A stretch of 64,000 nucleotides of DNA from Bremia lactucae (lineage: Eukaryota > Oomycota > Peronosporomycetes > Peronosporales > Peronosporaceae): the NCBI RefSeq assembly GCF_004359215.1, contig NC_090628.1:858879-922878 (forward strand), in the 5' to 3' direction. Positions 19,241-30,120 of the stretch are shown here, in pieces. The notes below the pieces were generated by a model. That model ran no database searches. It was given only the letters and a program-made list of their open reading frames with translations, and had not been told where the DNA came from. Every line of letters starts with the position of its first letter. Within the stretch, counting starts at the first letter, position 1. The position numbers were made by a program, and so were the translations under genes.

Positions 19241-20704
19241 TTCTTCAAAGGACGGATCGAACCACCCTTTTCAAGAATCCCTAATAGATTCTTGTGTTCT
19301 CGAACCAGATTCTCATGTTGAATCTGGAAATTCTGATTGCCGGGTCCGAAGATCCTGGAAACCGAAATGAGCGGAAGACAGCTCATCCATAAGACCGTGA
19401 CATTTCAATTCGTACTCCAACATGGAGTACGCACTCTTCGAACGGTCTTCCAACCGTTCGATATGGTGAGCCTGTACCGCCTGCTCGAACGAGTGACGCT
19501 TACCGCACTCGTGGTCAAGTCCCTCCTCCGAAAAATGGAGGAAGTTATCAAGTTTGTCGATCTTTGACTCTAGATCCGACACACGGTTCGGATCTAATTT
19601 TTCCTCCTCCACCACAACCATTGGTGGATTCCCACGGTGGTCAACGTTTCCTTGAGGAAGATATTCGCAACAACCGTGACGTGAAGGGGCAGCGAACGAG
19701 TTATCTTGTTCGCTGGCGTGTTTTTCCACCTTCACATGACAGCTAGGAGCCTCCTTTCCAGCTGGTTCCTGACGTTGAGGGTCTGGTCCGTAATTATGAC
19801 GAGACCAATGCGATGGTTCAGAAGGCACATCGGAAAACACGCGCCCCTGGCGCTTGTAAATCGATTGCAAAACGTCAATCGCATCCCGCATCTGAATAGA
19901 GATGCGAGCCCTTCCCCAGGGCGAAGAAAGGGAATAGACATCCCCTTTTACCTCTTCGAGTTGTCTATTCAACACGGACAGGGATCACCCCACGTGTGGC
20001 ATGGAAGACCACCCTCACGTGACAACCGATGCAATTTATACTTTGCACCGGTTAGAGCTCGTTTCTCAAACTTAACGCCATTTGCGTTAAGTTTTTGAAG
20101 CCAGGTTTCGCGTCCAATGTCTTTGACATTGCGAATGAACGCGCTCCAGGCTTGCATAAGCGAGACTTTATCTCACTTATTGTTGCCAGTGTACCATCGA
20201 TGCTTAAAAAAGCATCGGATAACAATCTTCCTCATCACGACAGTTCTATGCGCTGGGATCGAAGCCATGTAGCTTTTTTTCGCAAGATTAAAGGATATTT
20301 ATTGTGAGGAGTTGTCTCTCCAGGCAAGCTATTGACTAGCCGTTCGGGCAAAAGCCACGGCTTTTTCTCAGGGGCAAAACGAGACATTTCAGTGTCTACG
20401 ATCCGCTGAGTGGTACCCACTGAAGCAGGGTACCACAAGAACTTTTATTACGATCGCTTATGCCATCGTCAACACCTCGCACAGGAATATGCGCGGATGA
20501 CGGCACGGGAGACGGTGCTGGTGATGAGGAATCATCCTCATCGTCGGAACCAAATATGCTATAGCGAATGCTATTAGTACGTCCATCCAATTGAGCCCAC
20601 TCATTCGAAGGCTCATAGTCAGCCGCCTGACAGTGATCAGGCGACTTTTCTGCTCTCCTCGAGTCGGTCATATCGTCCGACTCGCATTCGTAGTCGACCT
20701 CCAA
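19195..20704 (-). pseudogene. Antisense accessory ORF region between integrase and 3' LTR
   Basis: Between integrase and the PPT the readable frames lie on the minus strand. Order: an acidic N-terminal stretch (SDDEDDSSSPAPSPV, from 20704), an FIRNVKDIGRETWLQKLNA block (20157), then 220 open codons (19975-19313) with DAIDVLQSIYKRQGRVFSDV. A Glu/Lys-rich coiled-coil-like part (VSDLESKIDKLDNFLHFSEE, HHIERLEDRSKSA) follows, and a basic tail RPLKKPRTVS ends at 19195 overlapping the integrase end. Frames shift at least three times. The family is not recognised. Antisense ORFs in this position are known in some plant Ty3 lineages; any function here is inference. Confidence 0.55.
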
Positions 20705-20978
20705 AATGCACGTGTTGACTCACCACGTGCACTAGCAACATCTAGTGTTGCAGGATAAGAGGATACTTACGGCAGATGAAACGTCTGCCGCAAGAGATAA
20801 TAATGCGTCGCCCGCGGCTTCTTGTACCGCAGCCGAAGGTGCCGCACTATTCGCATCCCGCATGGACTTGTTAACCATGCTATAGATTAAAAATGATGGT
20901 TCTGACCTATCAACATCGTTTTTAATTAAGTGGTCTTACAGTGACCACTCTACCCAAGGACAGTCAGAGTGATTGTTG

Positions 20979-20994
20979 ATTAAGGGAGGGGTGA
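20979..20994 (+). promoter_or_regulatory. Polypurine tract
   Basis: TAAGGGAGGGGTGA lies directly before the 3' LTR start TGTAGCGGGGTG at 20995. The same TTAAGGGAGGGGG string also occurs at about 18721, inside the integrase frame. Confidence 0.65.
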
Positions 20995-21430
20995 TGTAGC
21001 GGGGTGTATCGTTACATGAAATTACCGCTTAAAAGGTTGTTTATAAATATATTTCTTAAAAGGTAGAAAAAATTTCGGGAAAATTAATTTGCCTAGTGTT
21101 ATTCGGAAAACTGATCCATTGGTAAATATAGACCATTAAATCTACTTGCATTGCGGTCCAGTCAGCGCTGGCGCAACGAGAGAGAGGGATAGGACTTTTA
21201 TTATATGTTACGTATTAGTATATAATTAAGATAGTATATATAGATAAAAATTTGAAGAACTTAAAAGTATTAAATACAGTTATCTTTTAACTCTCTTTAA
21301 AGCGTGTTTAAAAGAAATTCTTCCTCTGCACGTGCTAGTATACGTAAAGTGACATGAGGCACCACTCGCACAGATGCAGTATGAAGTGAACTTGTACTGA
21401 AGCAGTTCAAGTCGGCAGTGCCCCGTTACA
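20995..21430 (+). repeat. LTR, family B, 3' LTR of the 13.6-21.4 kb element
   Basis: Starts TGTAGCGGGGTGTATCGTTACATGAAATTA and ends CAGTGCCCCGTTACA (436 bp). It shares the 5' LTR landmarks but differs at many positions from 13592-14019, for example in the CTACTTGCATTGCGGTCC region. By the usual LTR-divergence argument the insertion is not recent. Confidence 0.8.
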
Positions 21431-21800
21431 TCCCTTGGTAGTGCGTCAAGCTGTTGTGGTCGTGGTAGCTTGTGAACAGCCATTGGAGATTGGCTTAAAC
21501 CTAACGCTACTGATATTGATGTGTCAACAAATTGTGCGCGCTATAGCTGAGAAATTTCATGGCCTGCCGACGGCTTGATGCTAATGAGTGACGTACAATT
21601 TTCAGAGGCTTGTAAAGTAGCTAAGGCTGTTCGTCATGAGACACGATTTTGCGGTGCGCAAGTAAGCGCCATTCATAGTTGTTGTTAATGTTATAAAGTC
21701 AGTAGTAGATAAAAGATCGTTAGGTAGGAACTTGACAAATTAATACAATTTTGCTATTTCCCGATTCCAAAAATTTAATTTTAGTAGCTCAGTCTTATTC
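21431..21800. other. Unclassified DNA
   Basis: About 370 bp after the 3' LTR with no supported frame or repeat. TTGGTAGTGCG just after the LTR resembles a primer site but lacks the rest of the motif. Confidence 0.3.
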
Positions 21801-22760
21801 AAATGCGCGAAGGCGCTACGGCCTCTCAGAGACCCGTGAGATGGTCTGCGAGGTGGCATGGGATGCGGATCGATTTCTTCTACTATGCACTGGCACGAAG
21901 GATGTGGAAGCTGCGGACGATATGGCTTAGCGCGGTCAGACCGCGCTCAATCGATGGTGATGCTCGCGGAATATCCGCTGACGGAGAAGGAGGGCACACA
22001 ATTCGGGAGGTATAAGAGGAAACTCTACGGATGCCGGCGCGCGCATCTATCATCTCGAGCAAACATGACCGTGGAGGGTGACTCTTCGCCAAAACCAATA
22101 ATATGGCCCCCCTTCGACATCGCGAGCAGCTCAAGGCACGTGACCCCGCTCGCCGTACGATCGTAGACGTGTACGATATCACGAGCATCTGCCAGAAGAG
22201 TTGCGCGAGATTCCCACGAGTCGTGTCTGGAGAAAATCCGAGCCAGCGTACGGGATATTATCGCTTATTCATAACGGAGCTGGATGGAGTGTGAGCAGCG
22301 CCACGACCAATCTCTCTTGAGTCACTATGGTTCAGGATACGCTCAACAAGCCAGCGTCGAATCCCGGCGCTATCAATAAATGGTGGTGGACCCTCACGCT
22401 AAAAGCTCACGCTTGGCGCCGGAGCTGACAAGTTCAGCGCCGAACCCGAATCAGTTGCTCGCGGAACAGCTTCAGGAGGTTGATTGGCGAATGACCTTTG
22501 CTAATTGTGATGCCAGCTAAGCGCGTGGTCTGGGCGAGGCTGCGGAGAGCGTCGCTGAGGAGACTTCTTCCACGATCGCTAGATTTGGACAGCGTCTGGA
22601 ACGTCTGGAATAATCAATGCAGCTCTTCTCCAAAAAAACGCGGAGATACGTGGGCTGCATCAGCCAGACCCGCGGATAGCGCCGCGTTATCGGGATCGCG
22701 GTATGCATCCATGGCGAGTCACCCACGTCTGAAGACCCCTTAGCCAATAACGCCTTAGAC
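21801..22760. other. GC-rich unclassified region, possible retroelement gag debris
   Basis: Base composition is richer in G+C than the neighbours. Short overlapping frames exist on both strands. The best is plus-strand 22430-22610, whose translation LLAEQLQEVDWRMTFANCDA, EAAESVAEETSSTIARFGQR resembles a helical gag N-terminus, but it has stops and no diagnostic motif. It may belong to the decayed element at 22760-26926 or to another one. Confidence 0.3.
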
Positions 22761-22841
22761 GACCGACGTAGAAGGTAGGCTGCAATCGCATCGACGAAGG
22801 AATACCCAGTATGTAGGCATCACCTTTCACTTTTAGTGATC

Positions 22842-23890
22842 TTAAAAAGGATCTATATATCGCGATGCCAGCTTCATGGCACCGGGATTCGAAACCGATG
22901 CATCTTGTATTCCAGTAGTCGAAAATAGTACATAATCACCAACCTTGAATTTTTCGAGGTTCTTACGTCCGCGTTGGTTAGCGGGCGCCGTTTGTTTGTC
23001 TACTGCAGAGGCGATAGCGTCGCGGACAAACCGCACGATGAACTTTCGAGTTGCCCAAACGCGTCAATTGCTGTGAAGTCCAACACCTGAGCAATCTGCG
23101 ACGGTATCACTTTCGGAACCGCATCGCCGTTTGCCGTAAATGGCGACGGAACTAGTAGAACTTGAAGGCGTTCCGTAAACGCCTCGGACTCCTTTTAAGT
23201 CGCGGCGTCGATGGCAGCTGAAGAAATCTCACGCTGACCTGCAGCGCGAGTCCGAGCAACTTTTAGTGAGTCATCGAGGTCTATCTGTGAAGAAGCTGTC
23301 GTCACCAATCCATATGGTGTCCCTCCCCTAACAGTAGCAGGATAACCGGCCAATCCAAGAAGAACAAGAACGCTTGGATGGCGCGCGTTGCTCACGAAGA
23401 AGAGTGTGTACCCTATTGAAGCATGGACTGCATTGTTTAGCGCGAACTCGGACATGGAGATGAATCCACTCCATGACGTAAACGATGTAGCGTAGCTGCG
23501 CAACACGTCTTCTAACACGCGATTGACCCGCTCAGTCTGACAGTCCGTCTCAGGGGAACGGCAATACACAGCATCAGGCGAGTGCCGAGGATTTCTGACA
23601 GCCAAGACCAAAATGCGGCAGTGAAAGGAGGATCCCGATCCGAAGCAATCATGGCAGGAATGTTATGATGCGGAAGACCATGTCGACGAAGAGAGCCGCT
23701 GTCTTCTCCGCTGTGATGAACACAACTACACGCGGAAGTTGGACCCGCTTGCTAAATCGGTCGACAACCACCAAAACGCCGGTGCGCCCCTGCGCATCGG
23801 TGATAAACCATTTACAAAATTCATACTCGCGGAGTTCCAGACCTCCGAGAAACGCTACTCGGGCGCTGTCGAAAGTCTAGTCTGATCTCA
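22842..23890 (-). pseudogene. Ty3 integrase (decayed minus-strand element)
   Basis: Minus strand: ITDAQGRTGVLVVVDRFSKR, PAMIASDRDPPFTAAFW (second catalytic aspartate region), TDCQTERVNRVLEDVLRSYA, EFALNNAVHASIGYTLFFVS, and the C-terminal block LEKFKVGDYVLFSTTGI. Frameshifts separate these. The third catalytic region reads TDCQTERVNR. RT (23900 onward) joins it almost directly, so RNase H has been deleted. Confidence 0.75.
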
Positions 23891-23894
23891 TCAT

Positions 23895-24700
23895 ATGCAT
23901 CCTGATGCTCCTGACGCTACACCCACTTGGCGTCCTTCATCAAAAGCTCTGACAACGAATAAATCACTGCCATTAAGTCCCTAGCATAGTGATAAAGGTA
24001 GTTGGCCGGACCCAACCATTGCCAAAGATGTCTTTGATCCTTCATAAAGGGCCATGAGCAAATAAATAAAACTTTCTTCGGATCAGAGCGAACACCTTTC
24101 CTGCTCACGTAGCTGCCCGACACCGGAATATCTGGGGCACAGAAGATGCATTTCTTCAAGTTCGCGTACAATTTATTCTTACCATCGCCTCAGCATTTTT
24201 GCGGAGGAGACGAGATGCACGTCAAAATCTGTTGCCATCGGATGGGCAACTATGCACGAAGACACCATCAAAGTAACTTGGCGCAAAGTCGCGAAACGAG
24301 CGGAGCACGTGGGAAACCATCCGTTTAAACAGCAATAGTGCTCTTGAGCCTCTGTGGCACAAGCCAATCCCAAAGCATGCTGCTTGGTGTACTGACGGCG
24401 GCGAGTGGAACATCTTCAGGTCGCACTTAAATCTGGTAAAATAGGTCCGTCATATCTCGCGCGCAAGCGCAAAAGCAGGATTCTTCAACGCAGCGAGTTC
24501 TTTCCAGGATTGCGCCGTGAAGCGCTCATCGCGTGCGGACTTAGGTAATCCTGTCGGGGGGGGGGCTAATGGTTGTTGAGCGTTAAGTCTTGAACGACTA
24601 GACAGAATTGTTCGATTTTTTCTTTTCAGACCAAGCAGTAACTTCAACCAAGAGAGTTCGGAAAGTAACGGATTCCAGAGGCGTCGCAAGATGGGATCGC
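23895..24700 (-). pseudogene. Ty3 RT remnant
   Basis: YANLKKCIFCAPDIPVSGSY, VRSDPKKVLFICSWPFMKDQ and LWQWLGPANYLYHYARDLMA mark the RT end and start of the connection. Upstream RSFRDFAPSYFDGVFVHS shows the catalytic box with D-G in place of D-D, so it is inactive. The N-terminal part (SKSARDERFTAQSWKELAAL) lies near 24510. Frames are broken. Confidence 0.75.
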
Positions 24701-25260
24701 GACCTGTTGCGAATGGCTGGTTGTCACGTTAATGACGTTGACGTTCTCAAGTGGAGACGCCGGCGGAAGCGATAGCGCCAACAAGAGAGAACAAAAACGC
24801 GCACGTCGCCGACGGTGACGTCGCAATACAGGAACATGAACCGGATGCACGGCAGGTCGTACGGAAGCCACTGCTTCGATGTGGTGTCCACAATGGGGAA
24901 TGACACGGGAGCCGCTGCTCGCTTGTGATGCATCGAGAGCCTCTGATTTGATGCGGTTTGGGTTGTAATCGCGCGCACTGGAAGCCTCTACTTTCGCGCG
25001 ACGTTTGCATTTTGCACTCGCATGAAAGCCTCTGCTTTCGTGTGGCTGTAGAAGATCGAACGCGCATGGGAGCCGCTGCTCGACCATGTGGTATTCGGAG
25101 TCACTGGTGTGGGTTGGATTCCTGACTTAGGAAATACTATTCGACTGAGGGGAGCAGGTCGCTTAATTACACACCACATGACGGCAACATGCTGCCACGT
25201 ACATGTTGGCCTGTTAAAAATGGCGAGAACCGCATTGACATCAATGTCATCTAACCGAAC
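24700..25260 (-). pseudogene. Ty3 pol linker with hairpin-forming repeats
   Basis: Between protease and RT of this element lies a low-complexity linker readable in more than one minus-strand frame, with recurring ESRGF/EASSA-like words. At DNA level it contains six short palindromic cores of the GAAGCCNCTGCTTC or GAGCCGCTGCTC type at about 24863, 24909, 24935, 24980, 25024 and 25069. Most are 44-46 bp apart. It is linker, not an independent gene. Confidence 0.5.
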
Positions 25261-25565
25261 CATGCGGTTTAGCCAATTAATGTCAAGTCGTTCCGCGCAA
25301 GCCACGGCATCCCAAAAATGCAGTGAAATGACCCGCTTAATTCGATAATCAGAAATTCATTGCTGCTCGTGAAAGTATCGAACCGGTAAGGTAGCACCAC
25401 CAAACGTAGTCGATGCTTCCGGGGCTTGCCGTCCGCATACTTACCGATCATCCCCCCTGAAGACTCTTGGACACGCAACTGCGACTGGAGAACCGACAAC
25501 TTGTCGGCGCGAACAAAATTTTCGTCGCGCCTCAGTCCAGCAAAGCGCGAAGCGGGCTAGATGCA
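25260..25565 (-). pseudogene. Ty3 aspartic protease with stop in the active site
   Basis: Minus strand: LLD-stop-GAT, NFVRADKLSVLQSQLRVQE, KHRLRLVVLPYRFDTF, FLIIELSGSFHCIFGMPWLA. The serine codon of the expected LLDSGA motif is TGA, so the protease is interrupted exactly at its catalytic triplet. Confidence 0.7.
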
Positions 25566-26750
25566 CCGTCAACGTGAACACTTAGCACGATCGATCGCAG
25601 ATCATTGCTGGACGTGGAGGCATTTAGCTGTGCATAGATAGCGGGGCTAGGAGAAAGTGTCGCCAATTGTTGGAACGTTTCTCCGTCTCCAACCAGTAGG
25701 ACGCCCCGCGCCTACTGGTTGCCATCATTTTTGTGCTGATCAGCGACGTTGACTGAGACGTCAGATATAGCGACAGCGAGGACTGGTTAAGGCGCACGAC
25801 AAACAGCCGCGTGGTGACCAGGCTTGAGACAGCAGTAAAAAACTTTTTTTCGGTGCTACAGGTCTGCGAAAGCCGTGACCTGAAGAACGCCGAGAATAGG
25901 TGGCGTGCTTGATCGCTTCAACCTTCATGGGCTCCGGATCTTGGGCAGCAACTGCAGGAGGAAAATATTCGATGCACGAAGCCACACACTGAAGTCTTCG
26001 CGCAACGCGATCGCGAACGCCTCTTTAAAGTGAGGACGGAGGCTTTTGCGTCAAATAGAAACGCTGATGCCTAGCGTTCATTCCCGTGACGAAAACGTGG
26101 ACTTGCGTCTGTCAATTGGATTAATGGCGATGGAAGACGCCAGGTGTCGGGCTCGCTGGATTAGTCCGTCATCGACAGGCGGCCCTGCTTCAGCGCCAGG
26201 AAAGCTAAGCGGTGGTGATGTCCATCCTGCGGAGGCTCAAACGCCAGACGCAAGTCGTCTTTAATCAGATCCGATAATATCCCGAACCAGCCACAAGCTG
26301 CCCAGCGCCCAATCCTCCGCCTTGTCTGTCAACTTGAACAAGAGGAAGTGGGCGCGTCAGAACTCCGACTGTGCTGGCGGGCTTTGACAGCGATGTCCAC
26401 CTCGCACAGCCACCGATTAAGCGCGAGGCTCTTTGGGCCCTCGCCGCTATTGCACGAGTTGTCGAGTTTGCCAACGTCAGACTCCATGACAACCGCGGGG
26501 GTTAAAGCTCGCCGACGCAAATCGGCAAGTTCGCGGTTGACGAAGTATTGAATGGCTATACGCTGTAGCCGCTGAGGCGCATCTTTGAGCATGGCGACTA
26601 CGGTAGTTATACCGGCCATAAATGAAAGGCGACACAGAGCTTTTCTTTGAAAGAGGTCAGATGGTGGAACTCATCATGGTCCAACATCCCTCATCAGTAC
26701 CCTGGATAGGCAGAGCGCTTGTCTTCGTTAAAAAAAATTCTAAGTGCTAC
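25566..26750 (-). pseudogene. Ty3 gag (decayed)
   Basis: The zinc knuckle region reads CCLKPGHHAAVC (first cysteine spacing altered) near 25800, preceded by DPEPMKVEAIKH. Upstream are capsid-like pieces NRELADLRRRALTPAVVMES and CEVDIAVKARQ, in alternating frames. The gag start lies near 26700. No intact frame. Confidence 0.6.
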
Positions 26751-26758
26751 CAGGAGTA

Positions 26759-26926
26759 GCGGAGTAGTAGCCCGTTACTCTAACTCACGGTAAAGGGTTT
26801 ACGAGAAAGCTTATGAAACACAAGCTTTTATTTTTAGAAATAATTATGTCTACTTAGCTAAGTCTACCTATGTTAGGGCCCACTAGATCGCACCTAGGAG
26901 GATGTGTAACGGTACGCCCCACTACA
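26759..26926 (-). repeat. Short LTR-like unit and primer site
   Basis: On the minus strand the unit starts TGTAGTGGGGCGTACCGTTACA and leads to CCGCTACTCCTGGTAGCAC, that is, an LTR end plus the TGGTAGCAC primer site at 26748-26760. At about 168 bp it is short for an LTR. It would be the 5' LTR of the decayed minus-strand element to its left. Confidence 0.45.
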
Positions 26927-27290
26927 CGGAATGTACGATGTACAGCGCACTTGACTGAGTCGATGGTACCAATTGCTTATGCGAGCTAACGATATTTCGA
27001 ATACTGCACTCCAAGCGGTATGCTATGTGATTGGTTGAATATGCCACAAAATCTCTCCAATGCCCCGGCCACATTTAATTATCTAGTGACGCAACTGTTC
27101 CGCCCTCGTCGAGGTTATACACAGACTTATTTTAATGGCATTTTTTACATAGTCGTGCGGAGCAGGGTCGGTCAGAACTGTAGAACCACATTAACTATTT
27201 GCGGGCAGTGCTCGAGTGAATGCGCACAAATTAATTGTATGTCAATGCATCTAATTGCATTTTTGTCGCAGAAGAAATTCCCTTTTTAGG
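26927..27290 (+). pseudogene. Ty3 chromovirus RT fragment
   Basis: Plus strand: TMYSALD-type start (TGTACAGCGCACTTGACTGA), CDWLNMPQNLSNAPATFNYL, TQLFRPRRGYTQTYFNGIF. The catalytic box YFDD is replaced by YFNG, so the RT is inactive. The sequence parallels 53190-53540 closely. RT begins abruptly next to the LTR-like unit; gag and protease are not on this strand. Confidence 0.75.
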
Positions 27291-27965
27291 ATGAAGCGAG
27301 GCCTGAGGGCGGATCCCGCTAAGGTAAAAGCCATAGTTGATTGGCCGTTCTCTAAGCATTAAAAGGACATACGTAAGTGGTTGGGCCTCGCCAACTACTT
27401 GCACAAATATAGCGAGAATTACGCGGATATGGCTAGGCCATTATCTAATCTCCCTAAAAAGGGTACGGATTGGTGCTGGACTACAACCGAGAATGATGAG
27501 CTTAAAGCAATTATGCATAGTCTTATCCATGCCCCGATTCTGGCTCTGCCGAATCCAATTTGGCCATTCAGTGTCGCTGACGCATTAGATTTTGCTATCG
27601 GCAGTGCTCTGTTACAAACAGATAATGGTGGGCGCGATCGCTTATTTGCGTTCGAGACTAGACAGTAAAAACTGCGGAGAAGAGCTCCCTAGTTTATGAC
27701 AAAGCGTTACTTGCAATTAAGTATTCTCTCGTCAAATCCAAAGTTCATCTGCTTTGCTCTAAGCCGTTTGTGATGCATACGAGTCACGCGCCGTTACGCA
27801 CTGCGACTAAGTCGCCCCACGTATCACAGAGAATGACTTGAGTGCTTTTAGTTTTCGTCGAATACAATTTTTGAGGTGAAATATAAGCTTAGCAAGCAGA
27901 ATGCTTTGGCTGATGCGTTACACATAGGACCAATACTGAGCTCTCTTATTAAACGACTATAACGT
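27291..27965 (+). pseudogene. Ty3 chromovirus RNase H
   Basis: GLANYLHKYSENYADMARPL, WTTTENDELKAIMHSLIHAP, ILALPNPIWPFSVADALDFA, IGSALLQTDNGGRDRLFAF. The first catalytic aspartate lies in the VADALDFAIGSAL block, where the usual CDAS is ADAL. Later VYDKALLAIKYSLVKSKVH is readable with one frame change. Matches 53640-54170. Confidence 0.75.
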
Positions 27966-28059
27966 CACCTATTACTGAATTAATCCGCTCGGCTTACGCC
28001 AAGGATGAACAGTGTGTAACTCTATTACGAGCTCCAAAGAGCGCTGAGTCGGTCGTTAA

Positions 28060-29100
28060 ATTGTCGCACGTTTGCGTGTGAGGTTTAAAAGTTTTATTTT
28101 TTATCAAAAACAACCTGTTGCTTTATTGCACGGATGCTGCGGATACTCCGCGCATCGTTGTTCCGCATGATGAGGATTTAAAGTTTCGAATCCACTATGA
28201 AATGCTCTTAGTAATCATATTGCTATTAGAGAAAATACCTACGGCTCCGTAAGCCAGATTTATTGGTGGCCCAAGCTTTCCAAATGGGTATGCACATACA
28301 TTCGACATGCGAAACTTGCGCACGGGTTAAACCCTAGACTCATGCTGCTGCTCCACTGGACAGTCTGTTCGTATCCTCAGGGTGCTGAGAGTCCATTAGT
28401 ATGGATTTTGTGTTTGGCCTACCAAACGATTCCGCCAATACACGGGCATAGTTGTCTTTGTTGACCGATTGAGCTAAATGGCACACTTAGCGGCCGTGCC
28501 GGATACTATTGATGGTGAAGGTACAGCAAGGCTGTTCATCGATCGTGTATTTCGACAGCACGGTTTGCCAGTGGCAAACGTTTCTGATCGGGACCCCCGT
28601 TTCACGGGTAAATTCTGGCAATCGATTTCCGAGTGCTGGGTACCAGATTGGATATGTCCACTGCAGACCATTCGCAGACCGATGGTCAAACTGAACGTGT
28701 CAATTGCGTCATTAAAAACATTTTACGCAGTGTGTGTGTTCCAACACCAAAGCACTGGAGCTCAATGCTTCCAGTGGGATAATTTGCGTTAAATAACGCT
28801 GTCCATGCCTCTACAGGCTACACTCCGCTCTATGTCAACGGCCTCACCCACCCACGCGTTCCGTTAACGATACCACTGCGTGGCTTAGGGCTGGTAGGGG
28901 AGAATAAGCCGATGAGCTTGCTGATATTAGCCCTATTTACCATTTGGAAACAAGTAAGCGAGTTTATCGCAATACAATTTAGTGTCTTAAGACATGTACG
29001 TGACATGATGGCTGATAGCCAAGACAAACAAAAAGAAAAAGCATATGCCAAAAGCAGAAGCTGTATTAATGCTTATGTGGTCGGAGATTACCTTTAATTA
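28060..29100 (+). pseudogene. Ty3 chromovirus integrase core
   Basis: Readable pieces: ATCETCARV-type zinc-site remnant (28300), SMDFVFGLPNDSANTRA near 28400, MAHLAAVPDTIDGEGTARLF, IDRVFRQHGLPVANVSDRDP, RFTGKFWQSISECW. DRDP marks the second catalytic aspartate. Frameshifts after this break the third acidic region (QTDGQTER-like near 28670). Confidence 0.75.
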
Positions 29101-29890
29101 AAAGCTAAGAATTAACCTATTAACTTGGTTTTCGCGATCTTCAAGACCAAATTGCGCCCGCGCTTTATTGGACAATTTACGGTCATGGCCAAGAAGACCC
29201 TAGCTTACACGCTTAACCTTCCTAGCAAGCTGCGTACACACCCAGTGTTCTACGTCGGCTTGCTTAAGCCATATCGGGATCCTTCCCACATGGACTTAAC
29301 GCGGTTGCGCCGAGACAGGCGGTTAAGCCGCAGATTTCTGCATCCTCACCAGGATGTCCAAATGGCCCTCTAAACGAGGTTGCTGATGTTCTAGCATCGA
29401 AAGAAGGTTTTGAACCGCCTCAAAAGTGCCCTCACCCGAGCAAGGCTCTCACGAAGAAGTTGCACTTCGTGCTCTTGAGCATCAAATGCTTCCATCCAGA
29501 TTTCGGCCCCCTCCCGCGATGCTTAATGCGCGAGGGTACCTTCAGTTTCACGTGGAGAAACTTTTAAAGCGACGTCGTCGTAAGGGCCAATACCAGTATC
29601 TGGTGAAGTGGCAGGGGTACCCCTCTTTTGAAAGCTCTTGGGAGTTTGAGGTACCTCTTCAGCAAGATTGCCCGTACGCCGTTGACGTTTTCGATCGCCA
29701 AGCTCAGAGTCAACTTGCGTCAAAGACGCTTTTCACCACTAGAAGTGGGATTAGGTGGATCTATAGCCTCAGTGCGGCTTTATCCATGGTTATACGGTCA
29801 ATCGAAGCACTGAAATATCGGCTAGGCCTTTCCTCGTTTTGTGGCTTAAATGCCGGACGTAACAGGCCTTTGGTCTTAAGCTTGGCGTAA
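29100..29890 (+). pseudogene. Integrase C-terminus with chromodomain
   Basis: Two frames continue the integrase: LRPRFIGQFTVMAKKTLAYT, LNLPSKLRTHPVFYVGLLKP, then FHVEKLLKRRRRKGQYQYLV and KWQGYPSFESSWEFEVPLQQ. The second is a chromodomain: the aromatic/WQGY...SWE pattern is clear. Chromodomains tether Ty3 chromovirus integrase to modified histones. After about 29720 the frame leaves known sequence and meets the minus-strand part of the element. Confidence 0.8.
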
Positions 29891-30120
29891 TCAAAGCGAA
29901 GCTTCCGTTCCAAACGATTATCAGCCACGTCCAAGACTCTATTATTCCAAATACTGCGGAGGCGGCGGGCCTGATGGACGCAGTTCTCAAATGAGACCTC
30001 GTTTTCGTTTTGACTTTTAATTCGTTTCGAAACAAACGATCGGAATTTCCCTCATTGAAGTCACCGAAGCCCCACGGGCCTGATCACGCAAATGCGTTAG
30101 ATTCTTCGCGTCATTTCCTT
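29891..30120 (-). other. Unclassified segment at the head-to-tail inversion junction
   Basis: Minus-strand open codons run for about 90 residues (EVSFENCVHQARRLRSIWNN, RVLDVADNRLERKLRFDYAK) but match no domain I recognise. The segment sits where plus-strand chromodomain sequence meets minus-strand RT sequence. Confidence 0.3.

Noticed and set aside
22880..22915. tRNA T-arm-like sequence GGTTTCGAATCCC on the minus strand
   Set aside because: No matching acceptor, D or anticodon arms nearby, and the region encodes the integrase C-terminus.
24644..25087. 147-codon minus-strand ORF rich in Arg, Ser and Pro
   Set aside because: Position between protease and RT and overlapping open frames show it is pol linker with short repeats, not a gene.
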